Shown one piece after another: positions 23,412 to 34,084 of a DNA stretch of 64,000 nucleotides (position 1 is the stretch's first letter; every line of letters begins with the position of its first letter). A model generated the notes under the pieces. That model was not told the origin of the DNA and did no database searches. It saw only the letters and a list, made by a program, of their open reading frames with translations. The stretch is from AC-32 sp963717725 (GTDB lineage Bacteria > Actinomycetota > Thermoleophilia > Gaiellales > Gaiellaceae): the NCBI GenBank assembly GCA_963717725.1, contig CAVQWS010000010.1, positions 124,001 through 188,000 of the forward strand. The letters are read 5' to 3'. A program made the position numbers and the translations under genes.

Positions 23412-24588
23412 CTTCGTCCGGCGCGGCGGTCAGCCCGGGCGCGCCGGCCTGGAAGACCTGGCCCTTGCCGAGCTCCTTGGCGCGGTAGAGCGCCTCGTCG
23501 GCCCGCTCGAAGAAGCCGGTCGGGTCGTCGTCGGGCAGCAGCTCGGCGATCCCGGCCGAGAGGGACAGCCGCCCGGCCTGGCCGACCGGGCGTGACGAGA
23601 CCGCGCCGCGCAGCCGGTGGTAGAGCTGGTCGGCGTCGGCGGTCGACGACTCGGGCAGGATCACCGCGAACTCGTCGCCGCCGACGCGGCAGGCGATGTC
23701 GGCCGAGCGCACGACGTCGAGAACGCGCTCGGCGGTCTCGGCCAGCACGGCATCGCCGGAGAGATGGCCGATCCGGTCGTTGATCGCCTTGAAGTCGTCG
23801 AGGTCGAAGACGATCAGCGCCAGCTGGCGGCTGTAGCGCTGGGCGCGCGAGACCTCGCGCGCGAGCGTCTCGTGGAAGTAGCGCCGGTTGTGCAGGCCGG
23901 TCAGCGCGTCGAGGTCGGCGAGCTTTCGCGCCTCGCGGAAGCGCCAGGCGTTCTCGATCGCCGGTCCGGCGCGCTTGGCGAGCTCCTCGAGCTCGCGGAT
24001 CATCTCCTCCTCGAAGCGGTGGCTGGTGGAGCGGCTGTAGATCGCGATGAAGCCGATCGCCGCGGACTCGCCCGGCACCGGCACTGCCAGGCCCGAGTGA
24101 ACGAGCTCCGTGCCTTCGAGCGTTGGCGGGTACTGGTAGACGAGGGAGATCGCGCGCGCCTCGTGGCCGTTCGGAGGCCCGGAGATCACCTGCCGCTGCG
24201 CCTCCTCGGCCGAGAGCCCGAGGGTCGCGACGATGGGCTTGTCCGCGCCGTCGCGGATGGAGACGATCGCCGCGTCGACCCCGGGAATCGCCCCTCCTGC
24301 CTCGAGCGTGCGCGCGAGCACCTCGTCGAGGTCGATCGACGCGCCCAGCTCGCCGAGGAAGCGGTTGCGCCGCCCCTCTTCCTGCGCGCGCTCGAGCGCC
24401 TCCGAGAGCTCGCGCACCATGCCCTCCATGCGCGTGTTCATCTCGGAGACGAGCGCGAGCATCTGCTGCTGCCCGCCGCTCCCGCGCTTGCGCGAGCGCA
24501 CGAGCACGACGACAAGCACGAGCGCAAGCACCGCCGCCGCCGCGCCGACCGCGACGAGTGCGGTCGTAGCCGTCACCGCCTCCGCCAT
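23377..24588 (-). CDS. Membrane-anchored GAF-GGDEF diguanylate cyclase
   Basis: About 403 residues. One N-terminal membrane helix (ALVAVGAAAAVLALVLVVVL) is followed by a short coiled region, a GAF-like sensor domain (residues ~75-215) and a C-terminal GGDEF domain. The active-site loop is intact (RVGGDEF), and an RSAD inhibitory I-site sits five residues before it, so feedback inhibition by c-di-GMP is likely. It would make c-di-GMP from two GTP. No EAL domain is present. ATG 24588 is preferred over ATG 24591 because GGGAG directly abuts the first. It is antisense to the core operons and overlaps the secreted-protein gene tail to tail. Confidence 0.92.
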   Translation of the reverse strand: MAEAVTATTALVAVGAAAAVLALVLVVVLVRSRKRGSGGQQQMLALVSEMNTRMEGMVRELSEALERAQEEGRRNRFLGELGASIDLDEVLARTLEAGGAIPGVDAAIVSIRDGADKPIVATLGLSAEEAQRQVISGPPNGHEARAISLVYQYPPTLEGTELVHSGLAVPVPGESAAIGFIAIYSRSTSHRFEEEMIRELEELAKRAGPAIENAWRFREARKLADLDALTGLHNRRYFHETLAREVSRAQRYSRQLALIVFDLDDFKAINDRIGHLSGDAVLAETAERVLDVVRSADIACRVGGDEFAVILPESSTADADQLYHRLRGAVSSRPVGQAGRLSLSAGIAELLPDDDPTGFFERADEALYRAKELGKGQVFQAGAPGLTAAPDEASQQPGTANSQ

Positions 24589-24768
24589 CATCTCCCTCTT
24601 CGAGAACCTCCGCCCTACCCGGAAACCCCAAATCGCCGAGCCGACTCACTGTAATCGGGTTCTGGGCTGCAGGCTATGGATTCAAAACGATAAAACCTCT
24701 CGTTCGGATTCGCACGAAGCGGCCGCACAGGTGCCGCCGAATCCTCGCAGCCAAGCGCATTCTGCCGT

Positions 24769-24798
24769 TTGACGCTGGAGGGTGCGCTTCGCTACCAT
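24769..24798 (+). promoter_or_regulatory. Promoter of the str (rpsL) operon
   Basis: TTGACG (24769-24774) and TACCAT (24793-24798) with an 18-base spacer, about 70 bases before the rpsL ATG. The -10 and the bases after it (GCTACCATGCTCATCCGG) match 15 of 18 positions with the infA upstream region at 42914-42931. The other ~170 bases of the gap from the GGDEF start show nothing I can name. Confidence 0.6.
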
Positions 24799-24809
24799 GC
24801 TCATCCGGT

Positions 24810-24838
24810 TGGCAGGGGCTGATCCCCGGCCAGCCTTT
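24810..24838 (+). promoter_or_regulatory. Hairpin in the str operon leader
   Basis: TGGCAGGGG (24810-24818) pairs with CCCCGGCCA (24824-24832) except for one A-G mismatch, loop CTGAT, and is followed by GCCTTTGTTG. The predicted transcription start is ~24805, so this would be the first structure in the mRNA. It could be an attenuator or a stabilising 5' hairpin. Confidence 0.35.
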
Positions 24839-24869
24839 GTTGTGTCCGCACCCATCTAGCAAGGAGCAC

Positions 24870-25241
24870 ATGCCGACCGTCAATCAGCTGGTCCGAAAGG
24901 GCAGGGTCGCGCCGAAGGCGAAGGTGAAGACCCCTGCGCTGCGCGGCGCGCCGCAGAAGCGGGGCGTCTGCACGCGCGTGTACACGACCACCCCGAAGAA
25001 GCCGAACTCGGCGCTTCGGAAGGTCGCGCGCGTCCGGCTGACGAACGGCATGGAGGTCGGTTCCTACATTCCGGGCGAGGGGCACAACCTGCAGGAGCAC
25101 TCCGTCGTGCTCGTCCGCGGCGGCCGCGTCAAGGACCTGCCGGGCTTCCGCTACAAGGTGATCCGCGGCGGGCTCGACGCCGCCGGTGTCAGCGAGCGGC
25201 GCCAGGGGCGCTCGAAGTACGGGGCCAAGAAGGGCTCGTAA
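24870..25241 (+). CDS. rpsL: 30S ribosomal protein S12
   Basis: 123 residues, standard length, starting at ATG 24870 behind AAGGAG. The conserved loops TTPKKPNSALRK and RGGRVKDLPG are intact. The Lys residues whose changes give streptomycin resistance are wild type. S12 monitors decoding at the A site. It is the first gene of the str operon, and its TAA overlaps the rpsG ATG by one base. Confidence 0.98.
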   Translation: MPTVNQLVRKGRVAPKAKVKTPALRGAPQKRGVCTRVYTTTPKKPNSALRKVARVRLTNGMEVGSYIPGEGHNLQEHSVVLVRGGRVKDLPGFRYKVIRGGLDAAGVSERRQGRSKYGAKKGS

Positions 25242-25711
25242 TGCCGCGCCGTGCCACGATCCAGCCCCGGGCGCTCGAGCCCGATCCCGTCTACAGCTCC
25301 CGCCTCGTCGCCCAGGTGATCAACAAGGTGATGAACGACGGCAAGAAGTCGACCGCCGAGTCGATCGTCTACCAGGCGCTGGACCGGGTCGGCGAGCAGA
25401 CCGGCAAGCCGCCGGTCGAGGTGCTGGAGCAGGCGATCAAGACCGTCACCCCGGTGCTCGAGGTTCGCTCGAGGCGCGTTGGCGGCGCGAACTACCAGGT
25501 CCCTGTCGAGGTGCCGCAGCGGCGTGCCCGCACGCTGGCCGTGCGCTGGCTCGTCCAGTTCGCGCGCGACCGGCGCGAGAAGCAGATGTCGGCGAAGCTC
25601 GCCGGCGAGATCCTGGACGCGCTCAACCAGCAGGGCGGCGCGTTCAAGCGCAAGGACGACCTCTACCGGATGGCGCAGGCCAACAAGGCCTTCGCGCACT
25701 ACAGGTGGTGA
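25241..25711 (+). CDS. rpsG: 30S ribosomal protein S7
   Basis: 156 residues, typical length. The family start MPRRATIQPR and the rRNA-binding core with LDRVGEQTGKPPVEVLEQAI and VGGANYQVPVEV are present, ending in the usual AHYRW. S7 nucleates the 30S head. The stop overlaps the fusA GTG (GTGA). Confidence 0.98.
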   Translation: MPRRATIQPRALEPDPVYSSRLVAQVINKVMNDGKKSTAESIVYQALDRVGEQTGKPPVEVLEQAIKTVTPVLEVRSRRVGGANYQVPVEVPQRRARTLAVRWLVQFARDRREKQMSAKLAGEILDALNQQGGAFKRKDDLYRMAQANKAFAHYRW

Positions 25712-27804
25712 GCGCGGTGGCGACGACCAAGACGCAGCTCGCACTCGAGAACGTCCGGAACATCGGGATCATGGCCCACATCGACGCGGGCAAGACCACG
25801 ACGACCGAGCGGATCCTCTACTACACCGGCCGCACCCACAAGATGGGCGAGGTCCACGAGGGCGCCGCGGTGATGGACTGGATGGCGCAGGAGCAGGAGC
25901 GCGGGATCACGATCACGTCTGCTGCGACGACGGCCGAGTGGCGCGATTTTCGTATCAACATCATCGATACGCCCGGACACGTGGACTTTACGGTCGAAGT
26001 GGAGCGCAGCCTGCGCGTGCTGGACGGCGCGATCGCCGTCTTCGACTCCGTCGCCGGCGTCGAGCCGCAGTCCGAGACGGTCTGGCGCCAGGCCGACCGC
26101 TACCGCGTTCCCCGCATCGCCTTCATCAACAAGATGGACCGCACCGGCGCGGACTTCTTCGCCGCCGTGCAGTCGATGATCGACCGTCTCGGCGCCCGGC
26201 CGGTGCCGGTGCAACTGCCGATGGGCCAGGAGGAGCACTTCCGCGGCGTGATCGACCTCGTCGAGATGCGCGCGACCGTCTGGGAGGACGACCTCGGCAC
26301 GAAGATGGACGTCGTCGAGATCCCGGAGGAGCTGCTCGAGCAGGCGCAGGAGTACCACCACCAGCTGATCGACGCGGTCGCCGACCACGACGACGAGCTG
26401 CTCGAGACCTACCTCACCGACGAGAACGCGGTCACGCCCGAGATGCTGAAGCGCGCCCTGCGCGCGGCGACGCTCGACATCACCGTCACGCCCGTGCTCG
26501 CGGGCTCGGCGTTCAAGAACAAGGGCATCCAGCCGCTGCTCGACGCCGTCGTCGACTACCTGCCGAGCCCGCTCGACGTGCCGCCGATCCACGGGATCGA
26601 CCCGCGCACCGAGCACGAGCTCTCACGCCGCCCGGCGCTCGACGAGCCGTTCTCGGCGCTCGTCTTCAAGGTCATGTCCGACCCGTACGTCGGCAAGCTG
26701 ACGTACTTCCGCGTCTACTCGGGCCAGCTCAAGGCCGGCGACCGCGTGCTGAACACGAGCACCGGCAAGACCGAGCGCATCGGCCGCATCCTGCAGATGC
26801 ACGCCAACCACCGCGAGGAGCGCGAGGAGATCGGCGCGGGCGAGATCGCGGCTGGCGTCGGGATCAAGAGCTCGACCACGGGTGACACGCTCGCGATCGA
26901 CACGGCGCCGATCAAGCTCGAGTCGATGGACTTCCCGGAGCCGGTGATCGCGGTTGCGATCGAGCCGAAGACCAAGGCCGACCAGGACAAGCTCGGCGCC
27001 GGCCTGCAGCGGCTCGCCGAGGAGGACCCGACCTTCCGCGTCCAGACCGACGAGGAGACCGGCCAGACCTTGATCTCTGGCATGGGCGAGCTCCACCTCG
27101 AGATCATCGTCGACCGCCTGCTGCGCGAGTTCTCGGTGGACGCGAACGTCGGCCGGCCGCAGGTCGCCTACCGCGAGACCTTCGGGCGCCCGGTCGAGAA
27201 GATCGAGGGCAAGTTCGTCCGCCAGACCGGCGGCCGCGGCCAGTACGGCCACGCCGTGATCAACGCGGGCCCGACCGAGCCGGGCGAGGGCTACGACTTC
27301 GTCGACAAGATCGTCGGCGGCAAGATCCCGCGCGAGTACATCGGCCCGGTCGACCTCGGCATCCAGGAGGCGATGGAGTCGGGCATCCTCGCCGGCTACC
27401 CGGTCGTCGACGTGCGGATCGAGCTGATCGACGGCTCCTTCCACGACGTCGACTCGAGCGAGATTGCCTTCAAGGTCGCGGGCTCGATGGCCTTCAAGGA
27501 GGCGATGAAGCGCTCGAAGCCGAAGCTGCTCGAGCCCGTGATGGCCGTTGAAGTGGTCACGCCCGAGGACTACCTCGGAGACGTGATGGGAGACTTGAAC
27601 TCACGGCGCGGGCGCGTCGAGGGCCTGGAGCCGCGCGGCAACGCGCAGGCGATCAAGGCGCGCGTGCCGCTCGCGACCATGTTCGGATACGCAACCGACC
27701 TGCGCTCGACGACGCAGGGCCGGGCAACCTTCACCATGCAGTTCGATCGCTACGAGGAAGTGCCTCAGTCGATCGCGGGCGAGCTCGTCGACTCGCAGAG
27801 CTAA
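25708..27804 (+). CDS. fusA: Elongation factor G
   Basis: 698 residues from GTG 25708 (a second GTG at 25717 is possible). The GTPase domain has AHIDAGKTTTTE, RGITI, DTPGHVDF and NKMDRTGADF. Domains II-V follow, with SGMGELHLEI in domain III and the GGRGQYGHAVI loop of domain IV. EF-G drives translocation. Length and motifs fit the main bacterial EF-G. It is 18 bases from tuf. Confidence 0.97.
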   Translation: MSAVATTKTQLALENVRNIGIMAHIDAGKTTTTERILYYTGRTHKMGEVHEGAAVMDWMAQEQERGITITSAATTAEWRDFRINIIDTPGHVDFTVEVERSLRVLDGAIAVFDSVAGVEPQSETVWRQADRYRVPRIAFINKMDRTGADFFAAVQSMIDRLGARPVPVQLPMGQEEHFRGVIDLVEMRATVWEDDLGTKMDVVEIPEELLEQAQEYHHQLIDAVADHDDELLETYLTDENAVTPEMLKRALRAATLDITVTPVLAGSAFKNKGIQPLLDAVVDYLPSPLDVPPIHGIDPRTEHELSRRPALDEPFSALVFKVMSDPYVGKLTYFRVYSGQLKAGDRVLNTSTGKTERIGRILQMHANHREEREEIGAGEIAAGVGIKSSTTGDTLAIDTAPIKLESMDFPEPVIAVAIEPKTKADQDKLGAGLQRLAEEDPTFRVQTDEETGQTLISGMGELHLEIIVDRLLREFSVDANVGRPQVAYRETFGRPVEKIEGKFVRQTGGRGQYGHAVINAGPTEPGEGYDFVDKIVGGKIPREYIGPVDLGIQEAMESGILAGYPVVDVRIELIDGSFHDVDSSEIAFKVAGSMAFKEAMKRSKPKLLEPVMAVEVVTPEDYLGDVMGDLNSRRGRVEGLEPRGNAQAIKARVPLATMFGYATDLRSTTQGRATFTMQFDRYEEVPQSIAGELVDSQS

Positions 27805-27822
27805 ACGGAAGGAAAGGAACGA

Positions 27823-29013
<1,191 letters not shown>

Positions 29014-29023
29014 GGGAGCGCCG

Positions 29024-29332
29024 GTGCCGCAGAGCAAGATCCGCATCCGCCTCAAGGGCTACGACCACCAGCAGCTCGACAAGTCTGCGAGCCAGATCGT
29101 GGAGACCGCCCAGCGCACCGGCGCGACCATCACCGGGCCCGTGCCCCTGCCCACCGAGAAGAACGTCTACTGCGTGATCCGGTCGCCGTTCAAGGACAAG
29201 GACTCGCGCGAGCACTTCGAGGTGCGCACGCACAAGCGCCTGATCGACATCCATTCACCGACCCCGAAGACGGTCGACTCGCTGATGCGGCTCGACCTCC
29301 CTGCCGGCGTCGACATCGAGATCAAGCTGTGA
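29024..29332 (+). CDS. rpsJ: 30S ribosomal protein S10
   Basis: 102 residues from GTG 29024, with GGGGAG upstream. It has the S10 core: IRIRLKGYDHQQLDKSA, TGPVPLPTEK and the loop HFEVRTHKRLIDI, ending in VDIEIKL. S10 is also NusE, the partner of NusB and NusG in antitermination. The stop overlaps the rplC GTG (GTGA). Confidence 0.97.
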   Translation: MPQSKIRIRLKGYDHQQLDKSASQIVETAQRTGATITGPVPLPTEKNVYCVIRSPFKDKDSREHFEVRTHKRLIDIHSPTPKTVDSLMRLDLPAGVDIEIKL

Positions 29333-29955
29333 AAGGCATCGTCGGCAAGAAGCTGGGCATGACCCAGCTCTTCGACCCGGAGACCGGGGAAGTGACGCCG
29401 GTGACGGTGATCGAGGCCGGCCCGTGCCCGATCGTGCGCGTCAAGACTGTCGACTCCGACGGCTACGAGGCTGTGCAGCTCGCCTTCGAGCCGGTCGCCG
29501 AGCGCAAGGTGACCAAGCCGCGCCTCGGCCAGCTCGGCGAGGCCGGCCCGCACCGCAAGCTCGTCGAGTTCCGCGGCACGACCGAGCTCACCGTCGGCGA
29601 GCCGATCACGGTCGAGTCCTTCGAGCCTGGCGACAAGGTCAAGGTCTCGGGTATCGGGATGGGCAAGGGCTTCGCGGGGACGATCAAGCGCCACAACTTC
29701 CACCGCGGCCCGGTCTCGCACGGCTCGCACAACGTGCGCGCGCCCGGCTCGATCGGCGCCTCGGCCACGCCTTCGCGCGTGTTCAAGGGGATGAAGATGG
29801 CCGGCCGGATGGGCGGCAAGCGGGTCACGCAGGTCGGGCTGACCGTGCACGAGGTCGACGCCGAGCGGAACCTGCTGCTCGTCAAGGGCGCCGTGCCCGG
29901 CCCGAAGAACGGGTACGTCGAGGTCAGGGAGGACTCCGGCCGTGGCCGCGCCTAA
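29329..29955 (+). CDS. rplC: 50S ribosomal protein L3
   Basis: 208 residues from GTG 29329. The start MKGIVGKKLGMTQ and the internal loop FHRGPVSHGSHNVRAPGSIG near the peptidyl transferase centre are typical. The Gln modified by PrmB in proteobacteria is not obvious here. It overlaps rplD by 14 bases. Confidence 0.97.
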   Translation: MKGIVGKKLGMTQLFDPETGEVTPVTVIEAGPCPIVRVKTVDSDGYEAVQLAFEPVAERKVTKPRLGQLGEAGPHRKLVEFRGTTELTVGEPITVESFEPGDKVKVSGIGMGKGFAGTIKRHNFHRGPVSHGSHNVRAPGSIGASATPSRVFKGMKMAGRMGGKRVTQVGLTVHEVDAERNLLLVKGAVPGPKNGYVEVREDSGRGRA

Positions 29956-30559
29956 GGCACCCGTGATCGGCTCCACGAAGAGCGTCACGCTCGAGGAGGG
30001 CGTTTTCGGCGCTGAGATCAAGGCGTACCTCGTGCACGAGACCGTGCGCGCGGAGCAGAACGAGGCCCGCGCCGCCACGCGCGGCGGCAAGAGCCGCGGG
30101 CTCGTGGCCGGCGGCCGTGCCAAGCCATGGCGCCAGAAGGGCACCGGGCGCGCACGCGCGGGCGGTACCCGCGCTCCGCATTGGACCGGCGGCGGCATGG
30201 CGTTTCCGCCAAACAACCGCAACTTCGACGTGAAGGTGAACCGCAAGGCCCGCAAGGCCGCGCTCCGAAGCGCGCTCTCGGCGCATGCACACGGGGGCAC
30301 GCTCGGCGTGCTCGACCCAGCCGCGTTCGAGGCGCCGTCGACGAAGGCTGCGCTCGAGCTGCTAGGCGGGTGGGGCAAGGAGCTGCCGCTGCTCGTCGTC
30401 GTGCAGCCGGAAGAGGAGGCCGTGATCAAGTCGTTCCGCAACCTGCAGCGCGTGATGGTCACGGTTCCCGCGGAGCTCGAGGTGACCGACGTCGTCCGCG
30501 TCCGCTCGCTGCTGATCAGCGAGAGCGCGCTCGAGCTGGTGCAGGGAAGGGCCCAGTGA
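29942..30559 (+). CDS. rplD: 50S ribosomal protein L4
   Basis: 205 residues from GTG 29942. The loop RAGGTRAPHWTGGGMAFPPN that reaches into the exit tunnel is conserved, as is WRQKGTGRARAG before it. In E. coli L4 represses the S10 operon; no L4 leader is visible here because rpsJ follows tuf directly. It overlaps rplW as GTGA. Confidence 0.97.
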   Translation: MAAPKAPVIGSTKSVTLEEGVFGAEIKAYLVHETVRAEQNEARAATRGGKSRGLVAGGRAKPWRQKGTGRARAGGTRAPHWTGGGMAFPPNNRNFDVKVNRKARKAALRSALSAHAHGGTLGVLDPAAFEAPSTKAALELLGGWGKELPLLVVVQPEEEAVIKSFRNLQRVMVTVPAELEVTDVVRVRSLLISESALELVQGRAQ

Positions 30560-30851
30560 GCCTCCATCCGAACCAGGTCCTGCTCGCGCCCGTGGTCTCC
30601 GAGAAGAGCTACGAGCTGCTCGAGCAGCGCAAGTACGCCTTCCGCGTCCATCCCGACGCGCACAAGACGCAGGTCCGCCAGGCCGTCGAGGAGCTGTTCG
30701 GCGTCAAGGTGCAGGCCGTGAACATGCTCAAGGTGCAGGCCAAGCCGAAGCGGCGTGGGATGATCCGCGGCGAGAAGCCCGGCTGGAAGAAGGCGATCGT
30801 GCAGCTGCGCGAAGGCCAGACGATCGAGATCTTCGAGGGGGCCCAGGCCTG

Positions 30852-30852
<1 letters not shown>
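30556..30852 (+). CDS. rplW: 50S ribosomal protein L23
   Basis: 98 residues from GTG 30556. The L23 core is present: LLAPVVSEKSYEL, YAFRVHPDAHKTQV, then VKVQAVNMLKVQ and the RRGMIRGEKPGWKKAIV loop. L23 sits at the tunnel exit and docks SRP and trigger factor. The TGA shares a base with the rplB ATG. Confidence 0.96.
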
Positions 30853-31690
<838 letters not shown>

Positions 31691-31694
<4 letters not shown>

Positions 31695-31972
31695 GCCGCA
31701 GTTCGAAGAAGGGGCCGTTCGTGGAAGAGCGGCTGCTGACCAGGATCACCAAGATGAACGAGTCCGGCTCGAAGCAGATGGTCCGGACGTGGTCGCGCTC
31801 GTCGACGATCTTCCCCGACATGGTCGGGCACACGATCGCGGTCCACGACGGGCGCAAGCACGTGCCCGTCTTCGTCACCGAGCAGATGGTCGGCCACAAG
31901 CTCGGCGAGTTCGCGCCGACACGGACCTTCCGCGGCCACTCCGGCGACCGCAAGGCGGAGGTGAAGCGCTAG
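31691..31972 (+). CDS. rpsS: 30S ribosomal protein S19
   Basis: 93 residues, the usual S19 size, starting at TTG 31691, which overlaps the rplB stop. SRSSKKGPFVEERL at the start, STIFPDMVGHTIAVHDG and GHKLGEFAPTRTFRGH are diagnostic. The TTG start is supported by exact family length and the overlap pattern. Confidence 0.96.
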
Positions 31973-31974
31973 GC

Positions 31975-32466
31975 ATGGCCACCGCCGAGCGACAGGAGGT
32001 CAAGGCCGTGGCCAAGTGGGTGCACATGTCGCCCCGCAAGGCTCGGCTCGTGGTCGAGCACATCCGGGGCCGCTCGGTGCCGGAGGCTCGGACCGTGCTC
32101 GCGTTCACCCAGCGTGCGGCCGCGGTCGAGATCGAGAAGGTGCTCCGCTCGGCGGTTGCGAACGCCGAGGCCAACCACGACCTGGTCGGCGACGACCTGG
32201 TCGTCTCGGCCGTCTACGTCGACGAGGGTCCGGTGATGAAGCGCTGGCGCGCCCGCGCGCGCGGGCGCGCAGCCCGGATCCGCAAGCCGACCTGCCACAT
32301 CACGATCAAGCTGACGCCGGTCGAGCGCGCTCCCGAGCCCGCTCCCGCGCCGAAGCCGGAAGAGCCGAAGGCCGAGGAGACAAAGGCCGCGCCCAAGAAG
32401 AAGGCCGCGCCGAAGCGCAAGCCGGCCGCCAAGAAGCCGAAGAAGACCGAGGAGGCGGAGTCCTAG
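31975..32466 (+). CDS. rplV: 50S ribosomal protein L22 with basic/Ala-Pro tail
   Basis: 163 residues from ATG 31975. The core (MSPRKARLVVEHIRGRSV, then the beta-hairpin with RARGRAARIRKPTCHI) ends near residue 117. The remaining ~45 residues are Pro, Ala, Glu and Lys in runs (KPEEPKAEETKAAPKKKAAP), not found in compact L22. The hairpin that lines the exit tunnel is normal. Its stop abuts the rpsC ATG. Confidence 0.96.
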   Translation: MATAERQEVKAVAKWVHMSPRKARLVVEHIRGRSVPEARTVLAFTQRAAAVEIEKVLRSAVANAEANHDLVGDDLVVSAVYVDEGPVMKRWRARARGRAARIRKPTCHITIKLTPVERAPEPAPAPKPEEPKAEETKAAPKKKAAPKRKPAAKKPKKTEEAES

Positions 32467-33456
32467 ATGGGCCAGAAGATCCATCCCGGCGGCCTGCGCG
32501 TGGGCGTCATCCACGACTGGAAGTCGAACTGGTACACGGGGGCGAAGGAGTTCCCCGCGTTCCTGCTCGAGGACCTCAAGATCCGCGAGCACATCTACGG
32601 CAAGCTCGAGCACGCGGGCCTGTCCGACATCCTGATCCGCAAGGACGCGCAGCGCATCACGATCGACATCTACACGGCCAGGCCGGGAATCGTGATCGGC
32701 AAGTCGGGCGTGGAGGTCGACGCGCTCCGCAAGGAGATCCATGGGATGACCAACAAGGCCGTCCACATCAACATCAACGAGATCAAGCGCCCCGAGCTCG
32801 ACGCCAAGCTCGTCGCGCAGTCGATCGCCGAGCAGCTCCAGAATCGCGTCAGCTTCCGGCGCGCGATGAAGCGCTCGCTCGCCTCCGCGATCCGCTCAGG
32901 CGCGCAGGGCGTGAAGGTGCAGTGCGGCGGCCGGCTCGCCGGCACGGAGATGAGCCGCTCGGAGAGCTACTCCGAGGGCCGCGTGCCGCTGCACACGATC
33001 CGTGCCGACATCGACTACGGCTTCGCCGAGGCCAAGACGACGTACGGCCGGATCGGCGTCAAGGTCTGGATCAACAAGGGTGAGATCATGCCCGAGGGCT
33101 ACGAGGGCGTCACCCAGCGCGACTCACGGCTCGGCGACCAGGATCAAGCCCGCCGCCGCGGCGGCACGGCCGAGGGCCTCGGCGCCTCCCGCGAGGGCGG
33201 GCGCGGCCGCAGCCAGGACCGCGAAGGTCTCGGCCCGGTGCGCCCCGGCCGGCGCGGCAAGGGCGGCGGGGCGGGTGGCCCGCGGCGGCCCGGCGGCCGA
33301 GGCCGCGCGCGCAGCCAGGAGAGCACCGAGCGGGCACCGGCCCAGGAGAAGCCGCCGGTCGAGGAGCAGCCGCAGGCCGCGGCTGAGACCGAGGCTCCCG
33401 TGGAGGCTCCGCAGCCCGAGCAGGCCGAACAGACCGAGAAGAAGGACGAGAGCTAG
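32467..33456 (+). CDS. rpsC: 30S ribosomal protein S3 with long C-terminal extension
   Basis: 329 residues. The first ~208 are a normal S3: MGQKIHPGGLRVGVI, the KH domain GIVIGKSGVEVDALRKEI and the C-terminal domain with GRLAGTEMSRSE and YGRIGVKVWINKGE. Most S3 proteins end within ~30 residues of that point. Here ~120 more follow, first Arg/Gly-rich (GASREGGRGRSQDREG and PRRPGGRGRARS), then Glu/Pro/Ala-rich, ending QTEKKDES. S3 lines the mRNA entry site, so an RGG-like tail may touch mRNA; that is inference. Confidence 0.96.
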   Translation: MGQKIHPGGLRVGVIHDWKSNWYTGAKEFPAFLLEDLKIREHIYGKLEHAGLSDILIRKDAQRITIDIYTARPGIVIGKSGVEVDALRKEIHGMTNKAVHININEIKRPELDAKLVAQSIAEQLQNRVSFRRAMKRSLASAIRSGAQGVKVQCGGRLAGTEMSRSESYSEGRVPLHTIRADIDYGFAEAKTTYGRIGVKVWINKGEIMPEGYEGVTQRDSRLGDQDQARRRGGTAEGLGASREGGRGRSQDREGLGPVRPGRRGKGGGAGGPRRPGGRGRARSQESTERAPAQEKPPVEEQPQAAAETEAPVEAPQPEQAEQTEKKDES

Positions 33457-33882
33457 ATGCTGCTTCCGAAGAAGACCAAGTACCGCAAATACCAGCGAGG
33501 CCGCCGGCGCGGCTACTCGAAGGGCCAGACGACCGTGCAGGCCGGCGACTACGGCCTGAAGGCGCTCGAGGCCGGCTGGGTCACGAACCGCCAGATCGAG
33601 GCCGCCCGGATCGCGATGACCCGCAAGATCCGCCGTGGCGGCAAGGTCTGGATCAACGTCTTCCCGGACAAGCCGGTCACACAGAAGCCCGCCGAGACGC
33701 GCATGGGCTCCGGCAAGGGCGCGCCCGAGCACTGGGTCGCCGTCGTCAAGCCCGGCCGGGTGATGTTCGAGCTCGCCGGCGTGGACGACCAGCTCGCCAA
33801 GGAAGCGCTCCGGCTGGCCGGCCGCAAGCTACCGATCAAGACCAAGGTCGTGACCAGGGAGGCGGATCTCTTTGCGAGCTAG
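33457..33882 (+). CDS. rplP: 50S ribosomal protein L16
   Basis: 141 residues, standard. MLLPKKTKYRKYQRGR at the start, then INVFPDKPVTQKPAETRMGS and GKGAPEHWVAVVKPG. L16 helps place tRNA at the A and P sites. It follows rpsC with no gap and overlaps rpmC by 11 bases. Confidence 0.97.
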   Translation: MLLPKKTKYRKYQRGRRRGYSKGQTTVQAGDYGLKALEAGWVTNRQIEAARIAMTRKIRRGGKVWINVFPDKPVTQKPAETRMGSGKGAPEHWVAVVKPGRVMFELAGVDDQLAKEALRLAGRKLPIKTKVVTREADLFAS

Positions 33883-34084
33883 GGAGCTGCGTGACCTGAC
33901 CGACGAGGAGCTCGAGAACCGCTTGGCCGACACGCGCCAGGAGCTGTTCAACCTGCGCTTCCAGTCCGCGACCGGGGCGCTCGAGAACCCGGCCCGGCTG
34001 AAGCACGCCAAGCGCGAGATCGCTCGCATCCTGACCATCAGCATCGAACGTGAATCGAACCTGACGAGAGAGACCCATGGCTGA
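33872..34084 (+). CDS. rpmC: 50S ribosomal protein L29
   Basis: 70 residues from TTG 33872, inside the end of rplP, with GGGAGG about 12 bases upstream. RELRDLTDEELENRLADTR and LFNLRFQSATGALENPARL are the L29 pattern. An added C-terminal ~8 residues overlap the rpsQ start. L29 sits by L23 at the tunnel exit. Confidence 0.95.
   Translation: MRARELRDLTDEELENRLADTRQELFNLRFQSATGALENPARLKHAKREIARILTISIERESNLTRETHG

Noticed and set aside
24985..25150. Possible streptomycin resistance in S12
   Set aside because: Both Lys positions (KKPNSALRK and GGRVKDLPG) are the sensitive form.
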